A stretch of 64,000 nt of DNA from Blastopirellula marina (GCF_002967765.1 NZ_PUHY01000014.1:186001-250000); one strand, 5' to 3'; positions 1 through 8,751 are shown, counted from the first letter of the stretch. Program-made: numbers and translations. Notes: generated by a model from the sequence alone, not told the origin.

Positions 1-1
1 C

Positions 2-637
2 CACCACGTGGTGAAGTGCTTTGGTGTCGGTGAGAGCCACATGGAGGCGCTGCTGCCCGATCTGATCAAGCGAGGTCGCGAACCGCGCGTTGGCATTACG
101 GTTCATCAAGCGACCATTTCGCTCCGAATTACTGCGACCGGGACTTCCGCCGAACAGTGCAATGCGGCGATTGACGATACCGTCCGACAGATTCATGACG
201 CCGTAGGAGAGTTGGTCTTTGGCGAAGGAGAGCAAGAGCTGCAAGATGTGGTTGTTTACCTGCTTCAACAAAAGGGCAAGACCTTGTCGACCGTCGAATC
301 TTCCACATCTGGGATGTTAGCTTTCTGGCTGGGAAGTGTAGACGAAAAGCGAACGTCTCTCGTCGCGGGAAGTATTCTCCCCTTGAGCGAACTAGCCACC
401 AAACAGCAAGTCGAACAGGCGGCGGCTTCTGCTCGAGAAGGGAATCAAACTGACTTTGCTTTGGCCCTGGGGACTTTTTGCGATCCAGAGTCGGCCGACG
501 AATATGCCATCGCACTGGCGGGGCCAGACGGCGTTGAATCGCTTACTAGCGGCCTGGCCGGGCACCCAGAGATTTGGGCACCACGAATGGCCAAGCAGGG
601 ACTCGATCTACTGCGGAAGAAACTTATCAGCGAGTAA
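2..637 (+). CDS. cinA: CinA-family protein, 5' end cut by the window edge
   Basis: The reading frame is open from base 2, so the start lies outside the window. About the first 45 visible residues match the end of the MoCF-like (molybdopterin-binding fold) domain of CinA, and the rest is the C-terminal nicotinamide-nucleotide amidohydrolase (PncC-like) domain, from about residue 75 onward. In this family the C-terminal domain deamidates NMN in pyridine-nucleotide salvage. The usual ESCTGG signature reads ESSTSG here: the serine after the glutamate is kept, but the Cys and one Gly are changed, so activity cannot be assumed. The gene ends 3 bp before the convergent stop of aat. Family assignment is fairly secure; full domain content is not visible. 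Confidence 0.8.
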   Translation, partial: HHVVKCFGVGESHMEALLPDLIKRGREPRVGITVHQATISLRITATGTSAEQCNAAIDDTVRQIHDAVGELVFGEGEQELQDVVVYLLQQKGKTLSTVESSTSGMLAFWLGSVDEKRTSLVAGSILPLSELATKQQVEQAAASAREGNQTDFALALGTFCDPESADEYAIALAGPDGVESLTSGLAGHPEIWAPRMAKQGLDLLRKKLISE

Positions 638-640
638 TGC

Positions 641-1318
641 TTACGGCAGGATTGGGGCCAGCTCGGTGCCGAAGGTAACGGGAAGATCCACGGCCTGCTT
701 CAAGAGTGTCAGATAGTCGTGTCGGCTGATCTCGATCGCTCCCATGCTGCCGGTATGTTCGGTCCATTGCTGAATGTCGAACAATTGGTAGCCGCGTGCG
801 TTCAAGTGTGAAACGAGCGCCACTAACGCGACCTTCGAAGCATCACGGACTTTGTGGAACATCGACTCGCCGGCGAATGCCCCACCGATGGATACACCAT
901 AGATCCCGCCAGCAAGTTCTCCTTCGTGCCATACCTCGATGCTGTGGGCATGCCCTTCTTCGTTTAGCTTGCTGTAGGCCTTGATCATGGCGGGCGTAAT
1001 CCAAGTGCCATCCTTCTTGTGGCGCGGCTTCGAGCAGCCACGCATGACGTCGCTGAATGCCTGATCGCAGGTCACGGTGAATTTGCCACTTCGGATGGTT
1101 CGTTTCAGCCGGCTGCTAATGTATAGGCCATCTAGGGGGATGATCGCACGGGGATCAAGGGAGAACCAGGTCATTGGCATCCAGTCGCCCCACATGGGCC
1201 ACGGGAAAATTCCGTGACGGTAAGCGTCCATCAGCCATTCCGATGTCAGTCGGCCACCCACCAACACCAAATCGTGTTCATCAGCTTGTTCGGCGGGAGG
1301 AAAAAAACGAGAGACCAA
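641..1318 (-). CDS. aat: Leucyl/phenylalanyl-tRNA--protein transferase
   Basis: The 225-aa protein is a typical full-length Aat. This enzyme moves Leu or Phe from aminoacyl-tRNA to the N-terminal Arg or Lys of proteins and so marks them for the N-end-rule pathway (ClpS/ClpAP). Family signatures visible are LVGGRL and YRHGIFPWP near the N-terminus, WFSLDPRAI, and the later GGIYGV, FAGESMF and FDIQQWTEH blocks. The first in-frame start codon is TTG; a weak purine-rich stretch lies upstream on the minus strand, and the homologous region begins within a few residues, so TTG is accepted with reservation. The gene is convergent with cinA and divergent from dnaG. Confidence 0.93.
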   Translation of the reverse strand: MVSRFFPPAEQADEHDLVLVGGRLTSEWLMDAYRHGIFPWPMWGDWMPMTWFSLDPRAIIPLDGLYISSRLKRTIRSGKFTVTCDQAFSDVMRGCSKPRHKKDGTWITPAMIKAYSKLNEEGHAHSIEVWHEGELAGGIYGVSIGGAFAGESMFHKVRDASKVALVALVSHLNARGYQLFDIQQWTEHTGSMGAIEISRHDYLTLLKQAVDLPVTFGTELAPILP

Positions 1319-1457
1319 ATTATTTGCTCTTTTCTTACAGCAATGCTGGCAACGGGAAAAAAGTCGAAAGTACTACGCTTAAAAGCCCAAAATCGATATT
1401 GTAAATGATAACCGCTAGCGTGAAACCAAAAGTGTGTCGGCAGAGGTCAATGCGAAC

Positions 1458-1486
1458 TTGACCTAAAATCGGGAAATGGGCTAAAT
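1458..1486 (+). promoter_or_regulatory. Candidate sigma-70 promoter of dnaG-rpoD, with inverted repeat over the -35
   Basis: A -35-like TTGACC (1458-1463) and a -10-like CTAAAT (1481-1486) are separated by 17 bp, a canonical spacing. The -35 is also the right arm of a perfect inverted repeat GGTCAA/TTGACC (1445-1450 and 1458-1463) with a 7-bp gap, which could be an operator. No other stretch in 1319-1619 looks as promoter-like. This is prediction from sequence only. Confidence 0.35.
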
Positions 1487-1516
1487 TGCTCCCACGTGTC
1501 ACGGAAGGCACTGCCT

Positions 1517-1595
1517 AGAATGTCAAACTCAGGCTGAGTGGTGATCGCAAGGATGTTGCAATCACGCTGACATTTTCGGGCAAAGGGTTCCCGTT
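1517..1595 (+). promoter_or_regulatory. Structured 5' leader upstream of dnaG
   Basis: Several inverted repeats are packed between the candidate promoter and dnaG. An outer helix pairs AATGTCA (1519-1525) with TGACATT (1568-1574). It encloses a short ACTC/GAGT hairpin (1527-1530 and 1536-1539) and a better imperfect hairpin, GTGAT-c-GCAA (1541-1550) with TTGC-a-ATCAC (1556-1565). A further CGGG/CCCG pair lies at 1577-1580 and 1592-1595. Together they resemble a three-way junction just upstream of the Shine-Dalgarno GGAAGGAAG (1603-1611). I do not recognise a known riboswitch class. Confidence 0.35.
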
Positions 1596-1619
1596 CAACC
1601 CTGGAAGGAAGTCCAAAGG

Positions 1620-3494
1620 GTGGCTTTACCCCCAGACAACAACGCGACGAAAGAAGACATCAAAGAGCAGGTGCGTGCCGCATCTGACATCGTTGATATC
1701 CTCGGTTCGTACTTGAATCTGAGACGGCAAGGTCGCGGCTACGTCGCCTTGTGCCCTTGGCACGACGACTCGCGTCCCAGTTTTCAGGTCAATCCACAAC
1801 GCCAATCGTGGCGGTGCTGGGTCTGTGGGATCGGTGGCGACGTCTTCAGCTTTGTCATGCGTCGCGAGTCAATCGAATTTCGAGAAGCTCTGGAGTTGTT
1901 GGCCGATCGAGCCAATATTGCCCTGCCATCGCAAGGGCCTGTCGCCCCAGCTGGAAGCCCGGACGACAAGAAGTATCAATACAACGCCTTGGCTTGGGCC
2001 GAGCGACTCTTCCATGAGTTGCTGCTGAAAGATCCCATTGCCGACGAAGCCCGACGCTATCTACACGATCGCGGTATTACGCAGGACGCGATTCACCATT
2101 TTCATATCGGGTTCTCGCCGAACGATTGGCAGTGGCTTTGCAACAAATCGCACCAAAGCCAGTACACGCAGCCCGTTTTGGAAAAGGTGGGCTTAATCGG
2201 CAAGTCGCAGTCGGGCAACGCGTACGATCGCTTTAAGGGACGCGTGATCTTTCCGATCCGCGATGCTCAGTCCCGTCCGATCGCATTTGGCGGTCGAATT
2301 CTGCCGGCTTACGCCGATGACAAGTCGGCCAAGTACGTGAACTCGCCAGAAACGCGACTGTTCTCGAAGAGCGACAATGTTTACGCGTTGGACTTGGCTC
2401 GCGATCACATCACCAGCAGTAAGAAAGTGATCGTCGTCGAAGGTTACACCGATGTGATTGCCTTGCACGAAGCTGGCGTGAAAAATGCCGTGGCCGTGCT
2501 GGGAACCGCTTTAGGGGCACGTCACATTCAACTTCTGCGACGATACGCCGACACCGTTTACCTGGTGCTCGACGGTGACGAAGCTGGGCAAAAGCGAACC
2601 AGCGAAGTGCTGGAACTGTTCATCGCTCAACAAGTCGACCTGCGAATTACGACGCTCCCCAGCAACTTAGATCCGTGTGACTTCGTGCAACAGCAAGGAG
2701 CTGACGCATTCCGGGCTCACCTGGCCAAATCGCTGGATGCCTTAGAGCACAAGATTCGAATCGCGACCGCCGGCATCGACCTGGCGAATGACCTGCACGG
2801 AGCGAACGATGCGCTGGAAGACGTCCTAAATACTTTGGCCAAAGCACCCAACCTGGCCTCGGAAACTTCCTCGGAAGTCCGGCTTCGCGAACATCAATTT
2901 CTGGCGCGCATTGCTCGCCAGTTTCAGGTGGAAGATTCCGCATTACGAACCCGATTGTCGGCCTTGCGACAGGCTACCGGCGCGAAAGATCGATTCGCGT
3001 CTGAGGAAAAGAAGTCGCCGGTCAGTAATAACACGGTCTATCGTATTGACGAACTTCATACTTGGGATAAAACACTGCTCCAGCTAATGTTGGCGCTACC
3101 CGAAACAATCGACTGGTGTATTGAGGAGATTGGACCTGACGAACTTCACAGTCAGGTTGGCAAAGCCGTTTATCAAGTATTCAAGGCCCGTAGCGATGCC
3201 CATCAGGATTGTGGGTTTCCTGGGATCTTGGATGCCGTTGAAAACGAGTCGTTGCGTTACTTGTTGATAGAGCTCGACGAATCAGCTGCAAACAAGAAGT
3301 TTGGAGATCCGAGCGAAGAATTGAAACTCATTGTCGATGCCTATCGACGTGAACATGAGAATCGATTCTCTGGTCAACAAGAAGCTTCCATACAACAGAG
3401 ACAGGTTTCCCCTGAGGACGAGCTCGACATCCTCAATCAAATCATCGAGCAACAACGAAATCGCCAGGGTATTTCCTTTCCCACGGATGGGTAA
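1620..3494 (+). CDS. dnaG: DNA primase
   Basis: This 624-aa protein is a full-length bacterial primase, which makes RNA primers for DNA replication with DnaB helicase. The N-terminal CHC2 zinc finger has ligands C45, H48, C66 and C69. The catalytic core follows, with a Toprim domain from about residue 268: its VVEGYTDVIAL motif holds the catalytic Glu, and the metal-binding VLDGDEAG lies near residue 316. The C-terminal part, from about 470, is the variable helicase-interaction domain. The start is GTG, supported by the strong Shine-Dalgarno at 1603-1611. It is followed by rpoD after 100 bp, the classic macromolecular-synthesis arrangement but without rpsU. Confidence 0.97.
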   Translation: MALPPDNNATKEDIKEQVRAASDIVDILGSYLNLRRQGRGYVALCPWHDDSRPSFQVNPQRQSWRCWVCGIGGDVFSFVMRRESIEFREALELLADRANIALPSQGPVAPAGSPDDKKYQYNALAWAERLFHELLLKDPIADEARRYLHDRGITQDAIHHFHIGFSPNDWQWLCNKSHQSQYTQPVLEKVGLIGKSQSGNAYDRFKGRVIFPIRDAQSRPIAFGGRILPAYADDKSAKYVNSPETRLFSKSDNVYALDLARDHITSSKKVIVVEGYTDVIALHEAGVKNAVAVLGTALGARHIQLLRRYADTVYLVLDGDEAGQKRTSEVLELFIAQQVDLRITTLPSNLDPCDFVQQQGADAFRAHLAKSLDALEHKIRIATAGIDLANDLHGANDALEDVLNTLAKAPNLASETSSEVRLREHQFLARIARQFQVEDSALRTRLSALRQATGAKDRFASEEKKSPVSNNTVYRIDELHTWDKTLLQLMLALPETIDWCIEEIGPDELHSQVGKAVYQVFKARSDAHQDCGFPGILDAVENESLRYLLIELDESAANKKFGDPSEELKLIVDAYRREHENRFSGQQEASIQQRQVSPEDELDILNQIIEQQRNRQGISFPTDG

Positions 3495-3594
3495 AGGATA
3501 CCGCTTGACGTCGCAGAGATTGAATTGACCCGCATTTCAATTTCACTGCGTAAATGACCAAGGTATTTTATGGGAAGGCAAGGAGGTCTTCACT

Positions 3595-5268
3595 ATGGAA
3601 TTCGCCGATCAAGAGTTGGCTGTACTTCTGGAAAAAGGCAAGTCGCAAGGTTATTTGACCTATGACGAGGTCAATAAATATCTCCCGGACGAAGCCAGTG
3701 GAAGCGAAAAGCTCGACGGCCTGTTGGCTGAACTCGAGAATCGCGGGATCGAACTGGTTACCGATCCGCCAGAAGATGATTTCGATGACGCTCCTTCCAA
3801 TAAATCACCTTCGGCCCGCGAATTTGCTGAAGCGCTCGATGAAGATGGCAGTGGCGAATCGTTTGGCTCGGAGGAAATCACGAAGAGCAGCGACGATCCG
3901 ATTCGTATGTATCTCTCGCAAATGGCCTCCATTCCGCTATTGGCTCGCACCGAAGAGATCGCCCTTGCCAAGAAGATTGAAATCACTCGTAAGCAGTTCC
4001 GCCGTTTGGTTCTCGGCTGCGACTTCGCACTACGTCACACCGTAGAGATTTTGGAAAAGGTTCACCGCGGTGAATTGCCATTTGATCGTACGATCAAGGT
4101 CTCGCTTACCGAGAATCTAACCAAGGAACAAATTCAAGGTCGCATGCCGCACAACTTGAAGACGTTGCGCGTCATGTTGGAACAAAATCGTCGCGACTTC
4201 CAGCGTCTGCTGCGAAAGAGCACGCCACGCGAAGAACGCTTGGCCGCTCGCAAACGCTTCATTCGCCGTCGCCAGAAGTGTTTGCAGTTGGTCGAAGAGT
4301 TGAGCCTGCGAACGCGTCGAGTGCAGCCGGTCATGGCTCAGTTAGAAGACTTTGCTGAACGGATGGAAGAAATCCGAGCTCGCTTGGACCTGATCCGCGA
4401 TATCCCCGCGGCCAAGGACGAACGCGCCAATCTCCGCAAAGAACTTCGCGACTTGATGCTGCTCACCCTGGAAAGTCCCCGTAGCTTGCGTGCTCGCTGC
4501 GAGAAATTCCGCAAGCAATTCGATCAATACGAAGGTGTCAAACGCGAACTTTCCAGCGGTAATCTTCGATTGGTCGTTTCGATCGCGAAAAAATATCGCA
4601 ACCGGGGTCTGAGCTTCCTCGACTTGATTCAGGAAGGCAACACAGGCCTGATGCGTGCCGTCGACAAGTACGAATATCGCCGTGGTTTCAAGTTCTCGAC
4701 GTATGCCACGTGGTGGATTCGTCAGGCCATCACCCGGGCAATCGCCGATCAGGCTCGTACGATCCGCATTCCGGTTCATATGATCGACGTCTTGTCGAAA
4801 CTGCGTAACGTTCAAAAGCGTTTGCTGCAGGAACTGCGTCGTGAGCCGACCATGGAAGAAATTTCACGTCGCAGCGAAATTCCGGTTGAAGAAGTTCGCC
4901 GTGTGATGGACATCGGCCGCCACCCGGTGAGCCTGGATCGTCCGATCGGCGAGAGCGAAGATAGCAGCTTCGGCGAGTTCATCGAGGATGGGCATGAAGA
5001 AACCCCCATCCGCAAGGCTTCCAACGAAATCTTGCGAGACAAGATCGGCGGGCTGCTGAAGACGTTGACTTATCGCGAACGCGAGATCATTAAGTTGCGA
5101 TACGGCCTCCAAGACGGTTACACATATACTCTGGAAGAAGTGGGACGCATTTTCAAAGTGACCCGCGAACGTGTCCGCCAAATCGAGGCCAAAGCCGTGC
5201 GAAAGCTACAACATCCAGTTCGTAGCCAGCAATTGGCGGGCTTCCTGCATACGGCGGATGCCGCGTAG
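3595..5268 (+). CDS. rpoD: RNA polymerase primary sigma factor (sigma-70, RpoD)
   Basis: The 557-aa protein is the housekeeping sigma factor. Region 1.1 is recognisable in the first ~60 residues, and region 1.2 near residues 98-130 ([11 protein letters not shown]). A charged non-conserved region of roughly 190 residues follows. Region 2 starts near residue 319 ([32 protein letters not shown]), then region 3. Region 4 runs from about 490, with [12 protein letters not shown] and the DNA-binding helix containing [10 protein letters not shown] near-perfect Shine-Dalgarno, AGGAGGT at 3581-3587, fixes the ATG. It probably forms an operon with dnaG and ends at the terminator at 5299-5340. Confidence 0.98.
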   Translation: MEFADQELAVLLEKGKSQGYLTYDEVNKYLPDEASGSEKLDGLLAELENRGIELVTDPPEDDFDDAPSNKSPSAREFAEALDEDGSGESFGSEEITKSSDDPIRMYLSQMASIPLLARTEEIALAKKIEITRKQFRRLVLGCDFALRHTVEILEKVHRGELPFDRTIKVSLTENLTKEQIQGRMPHNLKTLRVMLEQNRRDFQRLLRKSTPREERLAARKRFIRRRQKCLQLVEELSLRTRRVQPVMAQLEDFAERMEEIRARLDLIRDIPAAKDERANLRKELRDLMLLTLESPRSLRARCEKFRKQFDQYEGVKRELSSGNLRLVVSIAKKYRNRGLSFLDLIQEGNTGLMRAVDKYEYRRGFKFSTYATWWIRQAITRAIADQARTIRIPVHMIDVLSKLRNVQKRLLQELRREPTMEEISRRSEIPVEEVRRVMDIGRHPVSLDRPIGESEDSSFGEFIEDGHEETPIRKASNEILRDKIGGLLKTLTYREREIIKLRYGLQDGYTYTLEEVGRIFKVTRERVRQIEAKAVRKLQHPVRSQQLAGFLHTADAA

Positions 5269-5298
5269 GCTAAGTGATTTTCAAATCATGTGAACCTG

Positions 5299-5340
5299 AA
5301 AAGCATGGGTCTTGTCCAAGGGCCCATGCTTTTTTGTTTT
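5299..5340 (+). terminator. Rho-independent terminator after rpoD
   Basis: An 11-bp perfect stem pairs 5299-5309 (AAAAGCATGGG) with 5323-5333, with a 13-nt loop, and runs directly into a T-rich tract (5330-5340). It lies about 30 bp after the rpoD stop codon. Confidence 0.85.
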
Positions 5341-5439
5341 CGCTCACGGGTAAAATAAGGGTGTGGCGTGTGCTAGAACCAAGGGGACTGGTACATTATC
5401 CAGAACATCGAAACGCTTTATCCCCCTGATGGATGGAAT

Positions 5440-6147
5440 ATGTCCGACCGACCATACAGCGAGGTGCTCCAGGAACTTCACCGGATCCACCGACAGCTCA
5501 GCGACCTGCGAAGTCGTTTGACGCGGTGCCCGATTCGTGTGAACGCCGCGCGCAATCGCGTGACGGCCGCCGAGGAAGTGGTTAGCGCAACGAAGGAAGC
5601 AATCAAGTCAACCAAGATGACCGCTGACCGGAAGCAGTTGATGCTCAAGGAAAGCGAAAGCAAGATCGAGGCGACCGAAGGTAAGCTGAATGCCGCCCGG
5701 ACGAACGACGAGTTCCAGATTTTCAAGGAACAAATCGCGGCCGCTCAAATGGCCAACAGCGTGATGTCGGACGAAATTCTCGAGGCACTGGAAAAGATTG
5801 ACCAGTTGGAAGCGAAAGCGATCGAAGCCAACAAAGGTGTCGAGCGTGCTCAGGCCGATCTGGCGAAAGTTGAAGCCGAAGTCGAGCAGCAACGTGGGCA
5901 GTTAGAATCGGAAATCGCACGCGTGCTCGAAGAGTTAGAAGGCGTTGAGAAAGACATTCCTCCTGATATTCGAGCCGACTACAAACGCGTGGTGAAAACT
6001 AGGGGTGAGGAAGCACTATCCTCCGTCGTTAACGGCTATTGCACGCAGTGTAATGTACAGCTGCGAATCCAGACGGTTAGCGACTTGAAGCTTGGTAAGC
6101 CCGTGTTTTGCTCGTCGTGCGGGGCGTTTCTTTACTTCCCTGAATAG
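5440..6147 (+). CDS. Coiled-coil protein with C4 zinc ribbon (zf-RING_7 / CT398-HP0958-like)
   Basis: The 235-aa protein is a long helical coiled coil, about residues 1-180, rich in heptad-like Glu/Lys/Ala/Leu. A compact C-terminal zinc ribbon follows with two CxxC pairs, YCTQCN and FCSSCG. This layout is that of the family containing Chlamydia CT398 and Helicobacter HP0958, where members bind sigma-54, secretion ATPases or flagellar mRNA. Its role in planctomycetes is unknown to me. Here it lies between rpoD and greA in the same direction, which fits a link to transcription, but that is inference. No leader peptide or membrane segment is present. Confidence 0.8.
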   Translation: MSDRPYSEVLQELHRIHRQLSDLRSRLTRCPIRVNAARNRVTAAEEVVSATKEAIKSTKMTADRKQLMLKESESKIEATEGKLNAARTNDEFQIFKEQIAAAQMANSVMSDEILEALEKIDQLEAKAIEANKGVERAQADLAKVEAEVEQQRGQLESEIARVLEELEGVEKDIPPDIRADYKRVVKTRGEEALSSVVNGYCTQCNVQLRIQTVSDLKLGKPVFCSSCGAFLYFPE

Positions 6148-6288
6148 ACGAAAAGCAATCGTTTACTGCCGATTTTTCGGCGTGTTATGCCCAATTAGGG
6201 TAATACGCTAGCGGTTGGCGGAAGCTGGCTTTACAAACGCCTCACATTTCAATAACAATAAAAAGAACAACACAAACAAGACCAACAT

Positions 6289-6317
6289 GCGGCCTGACCC
6301 AGGTCGCGTTTTTTTTT
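6289..6317 (+). terminator. Terminator-like hairpin inside the greA leader (candidate attenuator)
   Basis: GCGGCCTG (6289-6296) pairs with CAGGTCGC (6300-6307), with one G-T wobble and a 3-nt loop, followed by a run of nine T (6309-6317). It sits only 19 bp before the greA ATG and after a long A/C-rich, unstructured stretch (about 6245-6288). It could be the terminator of the upstream zinc-ribbon gene or an attenuator in the greA leader; the greA Shine-Dalgarno GGGAG (6324-6328) lies just after it. Confidence 0.7.
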
Positions 6318-6336
6318 CAGCTAGGGAGTTTCTGAC

Positions 6337-6837
6337 ATGTCGAGCATGGCCGATAGAATGCCCATGTCCCGTAAAGGGTACGAGAAGCTTAAGGCCGAGT
6401 TGCAGCATCTCGAAGACGTTGAAATGCCAGCAATCACGGAAAAGGTAGCTAACGCCCGTGCCGAAGGTGACCTGAAAGAAAACGCCGAGTACCACGGCTC
6501 GCGGGAAACTCAAGGCATGATCCAGGCTAAGATCAACCTGCTGAAATCCAAGCTGAGCAAAGCCCACATCATCGATCCGTCGTCGGTCGACACCTCCGTG
6601 ATTGGCTTTTTCGCAACGATCACCGTGCGCGACGTCGACATGGACGAAGAAGAAGTCTATTCGCTGGTTGGTTCGGGCGAAGAGGACTTCATGAACAACA
6701 AGATCCTTGTTGACAGCCCGATGGCGCAGAAGCTGATCGGTAAGAAAGTTGGCGATGTCGTCGAGATTCCAGCACCGAAGGGCACCTATGAATTGGAAGT
6801 GCTGAAGATCGAATATAAGTTCGATGAAGACGAATAA
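6337..6837 (+). CDS. greA: Transcription elongation factor GreA
   Basis: The 166-aa protein has the standard GreA layout: an N-terminal antiparallel coiled coil (to about residue 85) that enters the RNA polymerase secondary channel, then an FKBP-like C-terminal domain (ending with KVGDVVEIPAPKG and YELEVLKIEYKF). The acidic tip that stimulates transcript cleavage is intact in the block ARAEGDLKENAEYH. The ATG at 6337 has GGGAG at 6324-6328; in-frame ATGs at 6346 and 6358 are possible alternatives. It is preceded by a terminator-like hairpin and followed by a second one. Confidence 0.97.
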   Translation: MSSMADRMPMSRKGYEKLKAELQHLEDVEMPAITEKVANARAEGDLKENAEYHGSRETQGMIQAKINLLKSKLSKAHIIDPSSVDTSVIGFFATITVRDVDMDEEEVYSLVGSGEEDFMNNKILVDSPMAQKLIGKKVGDVVEIPAPKGTYELEVLKIEYKFDEDE

Positions 6838-6864
6838 ATCGCACAGTTCAGAGCAAGCTTAAGC

Positions 6865-6897
6865 AAACGGCCTGGCAATTTGTCAGGCCGTTTTTGT
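6865..6897 (+). terminator. Rho-independent terminator after greA
   Basis: AAACGGCCTG (6865-6874) pairs perfectly with CAGGCCGTTT (6884-6893) around a 9-nt loop, followed by T-rich sequence. The longest open frame of the next gene begins inside this hairpin, which argues against that upstream start. Confidence 0.85.
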
Positions 6898-6971
6898 TTG
6901 AGCACCATGTCGCCAGCGGATACGCTGTAGGAACTCCTTCTGATTTCCCACCTTTGCCTGGAGTTCTTTCG

Positions 6972-7919
6972 ATGGCTTCCCGCCTCTCTCTGCTACTGCT
7001 GATGTTCTTGCCGCTTCTGGTCCATGCTGACGAGCCGCTGCCTCAAGCTAAGCCGATTCCGCAAATGCAGGTCTTGCCTTTGCCACACGATCAGATCTCG
7101 GTCACACGCAACGGTAAGGAGATATCGCGGTACCATTTCGCCCCCGATCTTGAGCGGCCGTTCCTCTATCCCATGGTAGGACCGTCGGGCAAAAGCTTGA
7201 CCCGCATGGGGCATCCGCACGATCCGAATGGGCACAGCCATCACAACTCGGTTTGGGTGACGCATCACGACGTCAACGGTGTCGACTTTTGGGCCGATCC
7301 TTCTCCTGGCAAGATCAAGCATACCCGCATCGGTCAATTCGTCGATCGCGACGATCGTGCTGTGATACAGATGACAAACGCTTGGATTGATACCGAAAGT
7401 GACAAGCAACTACTCGAAGAATCACGTACGATGACGTTCGTTCCTTTGACGAACGATGAATGGTTGTTGGCGATCGACATTCAATTGACCGCGAAGAACG
7501 AACCCGTGACTTTCGGTGATACGCCATTTGGTCCGCTGGGAGTGCGTATGGCGAAAACGGTCGGCGTGCACGACGGCGGGGGAACGATTCGTAACAGTGA
7601 GGGACAAGTTGACGAGAAGGAAGTGTTCCGTAAGCCAGCCCGTTGGGTTGACTATTCGGGGCCGATCGCGCCGGCGACCAACGAGGGCATTACGCTGATG
7701 AATCACCGTGATAACCCAACCTTCCCGAGCGCGTTCCATGTGCGCAACGATGGTTGGATGGGGGCCACGATGTCGTATGAAAAACCGGTACAACTAAAAC
7801 AAGGCGAGTCGCTTTTGCTGCGATATGGACTTTATGTGCATGCTGGAGTGGCTTCTCCCGAAAAAATCGAGCAAGCTTTTGCCGCCTACCACGAAGTTCC
7901 ATTATTGCCTGCCAAGTAG
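6972..7919 (+). CDS. Secreted DUF6807 (PmoA-like) family protein
   Basis: From the ATG at 6972 the protein is 315 aa with a clear signal peptide (MASRLSLLLLMFLPLLVHA, then DEPLP). The mature part matches the DUF6807 family, often annotated PmoA, which is common in planctomycete genomes near sugar genes. Recognisable blocks are the His-rich GHPHDPNGHSHHNSVW and GVDFWAD in the first third, and PSAFHVRNDGWMGA and LRYGLYVHAG near the end. The many histidines suggest metal or sugar binding, but no biochemical role is established here. The frame opens upstream at 6894 with TTG, but that start would lie inside the greA terminator and would bury the signal peptide, so 6972 is preferred. Confidence 0.75.
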   Translation: MASRLSLLLLMFLPLLVHADEPLPQAKPIPQMQVLPLPHDQISVTRNGKEISRYHFAPDLERPFLYPMVGPSGKSLTRMGHPHDPNGHSHHNSVWVTHHDVNGVDFWADPSPGKIKHTRIGQFVDRDDRAVIQMTNAWIDTESDKQLLEESRTMTFVPLTNDEWLLAIDIQLTAKNEPVTFGDTPFGPLGVRMAKTVGVHDGGGTIRNSEGQVDEKEVFRKPARWVDYSGPIAPATNEGITLMNHRDNPTFPSAFHVRNDGWMGATMSYEKPVQLKQGESLLLRYGLYVHAGVASPEKIEQAFAAYHEVPLLPAK

Positions 7920-8012
7920 AATCGGCGATAATCGTCCCCATTCCGGGGAGGTATCAATGCGATTGCAGACGAGCTCTCGTATTGAATTCATTAGTCAAAG
8001 GAGTTTGCGGCG

Positions 8013-8735
8013 ATGTCCAACGATCAGTTCACGGTAGAAGACAGACGATCCTCTGGTGGCAGCGGCTGCACGACCATCGTCATTGGTTGTTTGGTGGTGT
8101 GTCTCGTTTTGGCAGGCGTCGCTTGCGGCGTCGGTTATTACTTCTACGCGACGACGAACTGGAACGCCGTGGCTGCTAACGTGGTCGAGCCTGGCATGAA
8201 GCAGATGATCGACGACACCGATCTGCCAGAAGAGCAGAAGGAAGGAATGAAAGCCCAGATCACTCGTTTGGCCGACGGAAGTCGCGATGGAAAGATCACC
8301 TTCGAGCAATTGAAGCAGGTGGGGGAGAAGATTATGAAGTCCCCAATGATCGCGGCGATTCCGGTAGAAGTTGCCCGGACCAAGTATATTGATCCTTCCG
8401 GACTGTCCGACGAAGAGAAAGCGAATGCCGTCAAACAGCTACAGCGCATCGCGCACGGTATGTTTGAAAAGAAGATTGACGAGAAAGAATTCGAGAAGCT
8501 CGTCGTAGGACGAATCGCCGATAAAAACTCCGACGGCAAGTTGGAGTTTCGTGAAAAGGTCTCTGACGAAGAGCTACGCCAATTCATCACGGCCTGTAAG
8601 GATCTGGCCGATTCAAAAGATATTCCAGATCAAAACTACGAGATCGATTTCGCCGCCGAAATGAAGAAGGCGGTTGATGAAGTTTTGGATGGCAAAAAGG
8701 AAGAAGTAAAGCCTGAGGTCGAAGCGACCAACTAG
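8013..8735 (+). CDS. Single-pass membrane protein with EF-hand-like loops, unknown function
   Basis: The 240-aa protein has a short polar N-terminus, one strong transmembrane segment (about residues 20-45, Cys- and Gly-rich), and a charged helical outer or cytoplasmic part. Two loops, DGSRDGKITFEQL and DKNSDGKLEFREK, resemble EF-hand calcium loops with the usual D-x-D/N-G spacing, so calcium binding is plausible. The C-terminus is acidic and lysine-rich. A good Shine-Dalgarno (AAGGAG, about 8000-8005) supports the ATG. I do not recognise a named family. It converges on the RND transporter gene and shares a two-way terminator with it. Confidence 0.7.
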   Translation: MSNDQFTVEDRRSSGGSGCTTIVIGCLVVCLVLAGVACGVGYYFYATTNWNAVAANVVEPGMKQMIDDTDLPEEQKEGMKAQITRLADGSRDGKITFEQLKQVGEKIMKSPMIAAIPVEVARTKYIDPSGLSDEEKANAVKQLQRIAHGMFEKKIDEKEFEKLVVGRIADKNSDGKLEFREKVSDEELRQFITACKDLADSKDIPDQNYEIDFAAEMKKAVDEVLDGKKEEVKPEVEATN

Positions 8736-8751
8736 ATTTCCTTTGGTGTTC

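Noticed and set aside
6894-6971. Upstream TTG start of the DUF6807 gene
   Set aside because: It would lie inside the greA terminator and place 26 residues before an obvious signal peptide.
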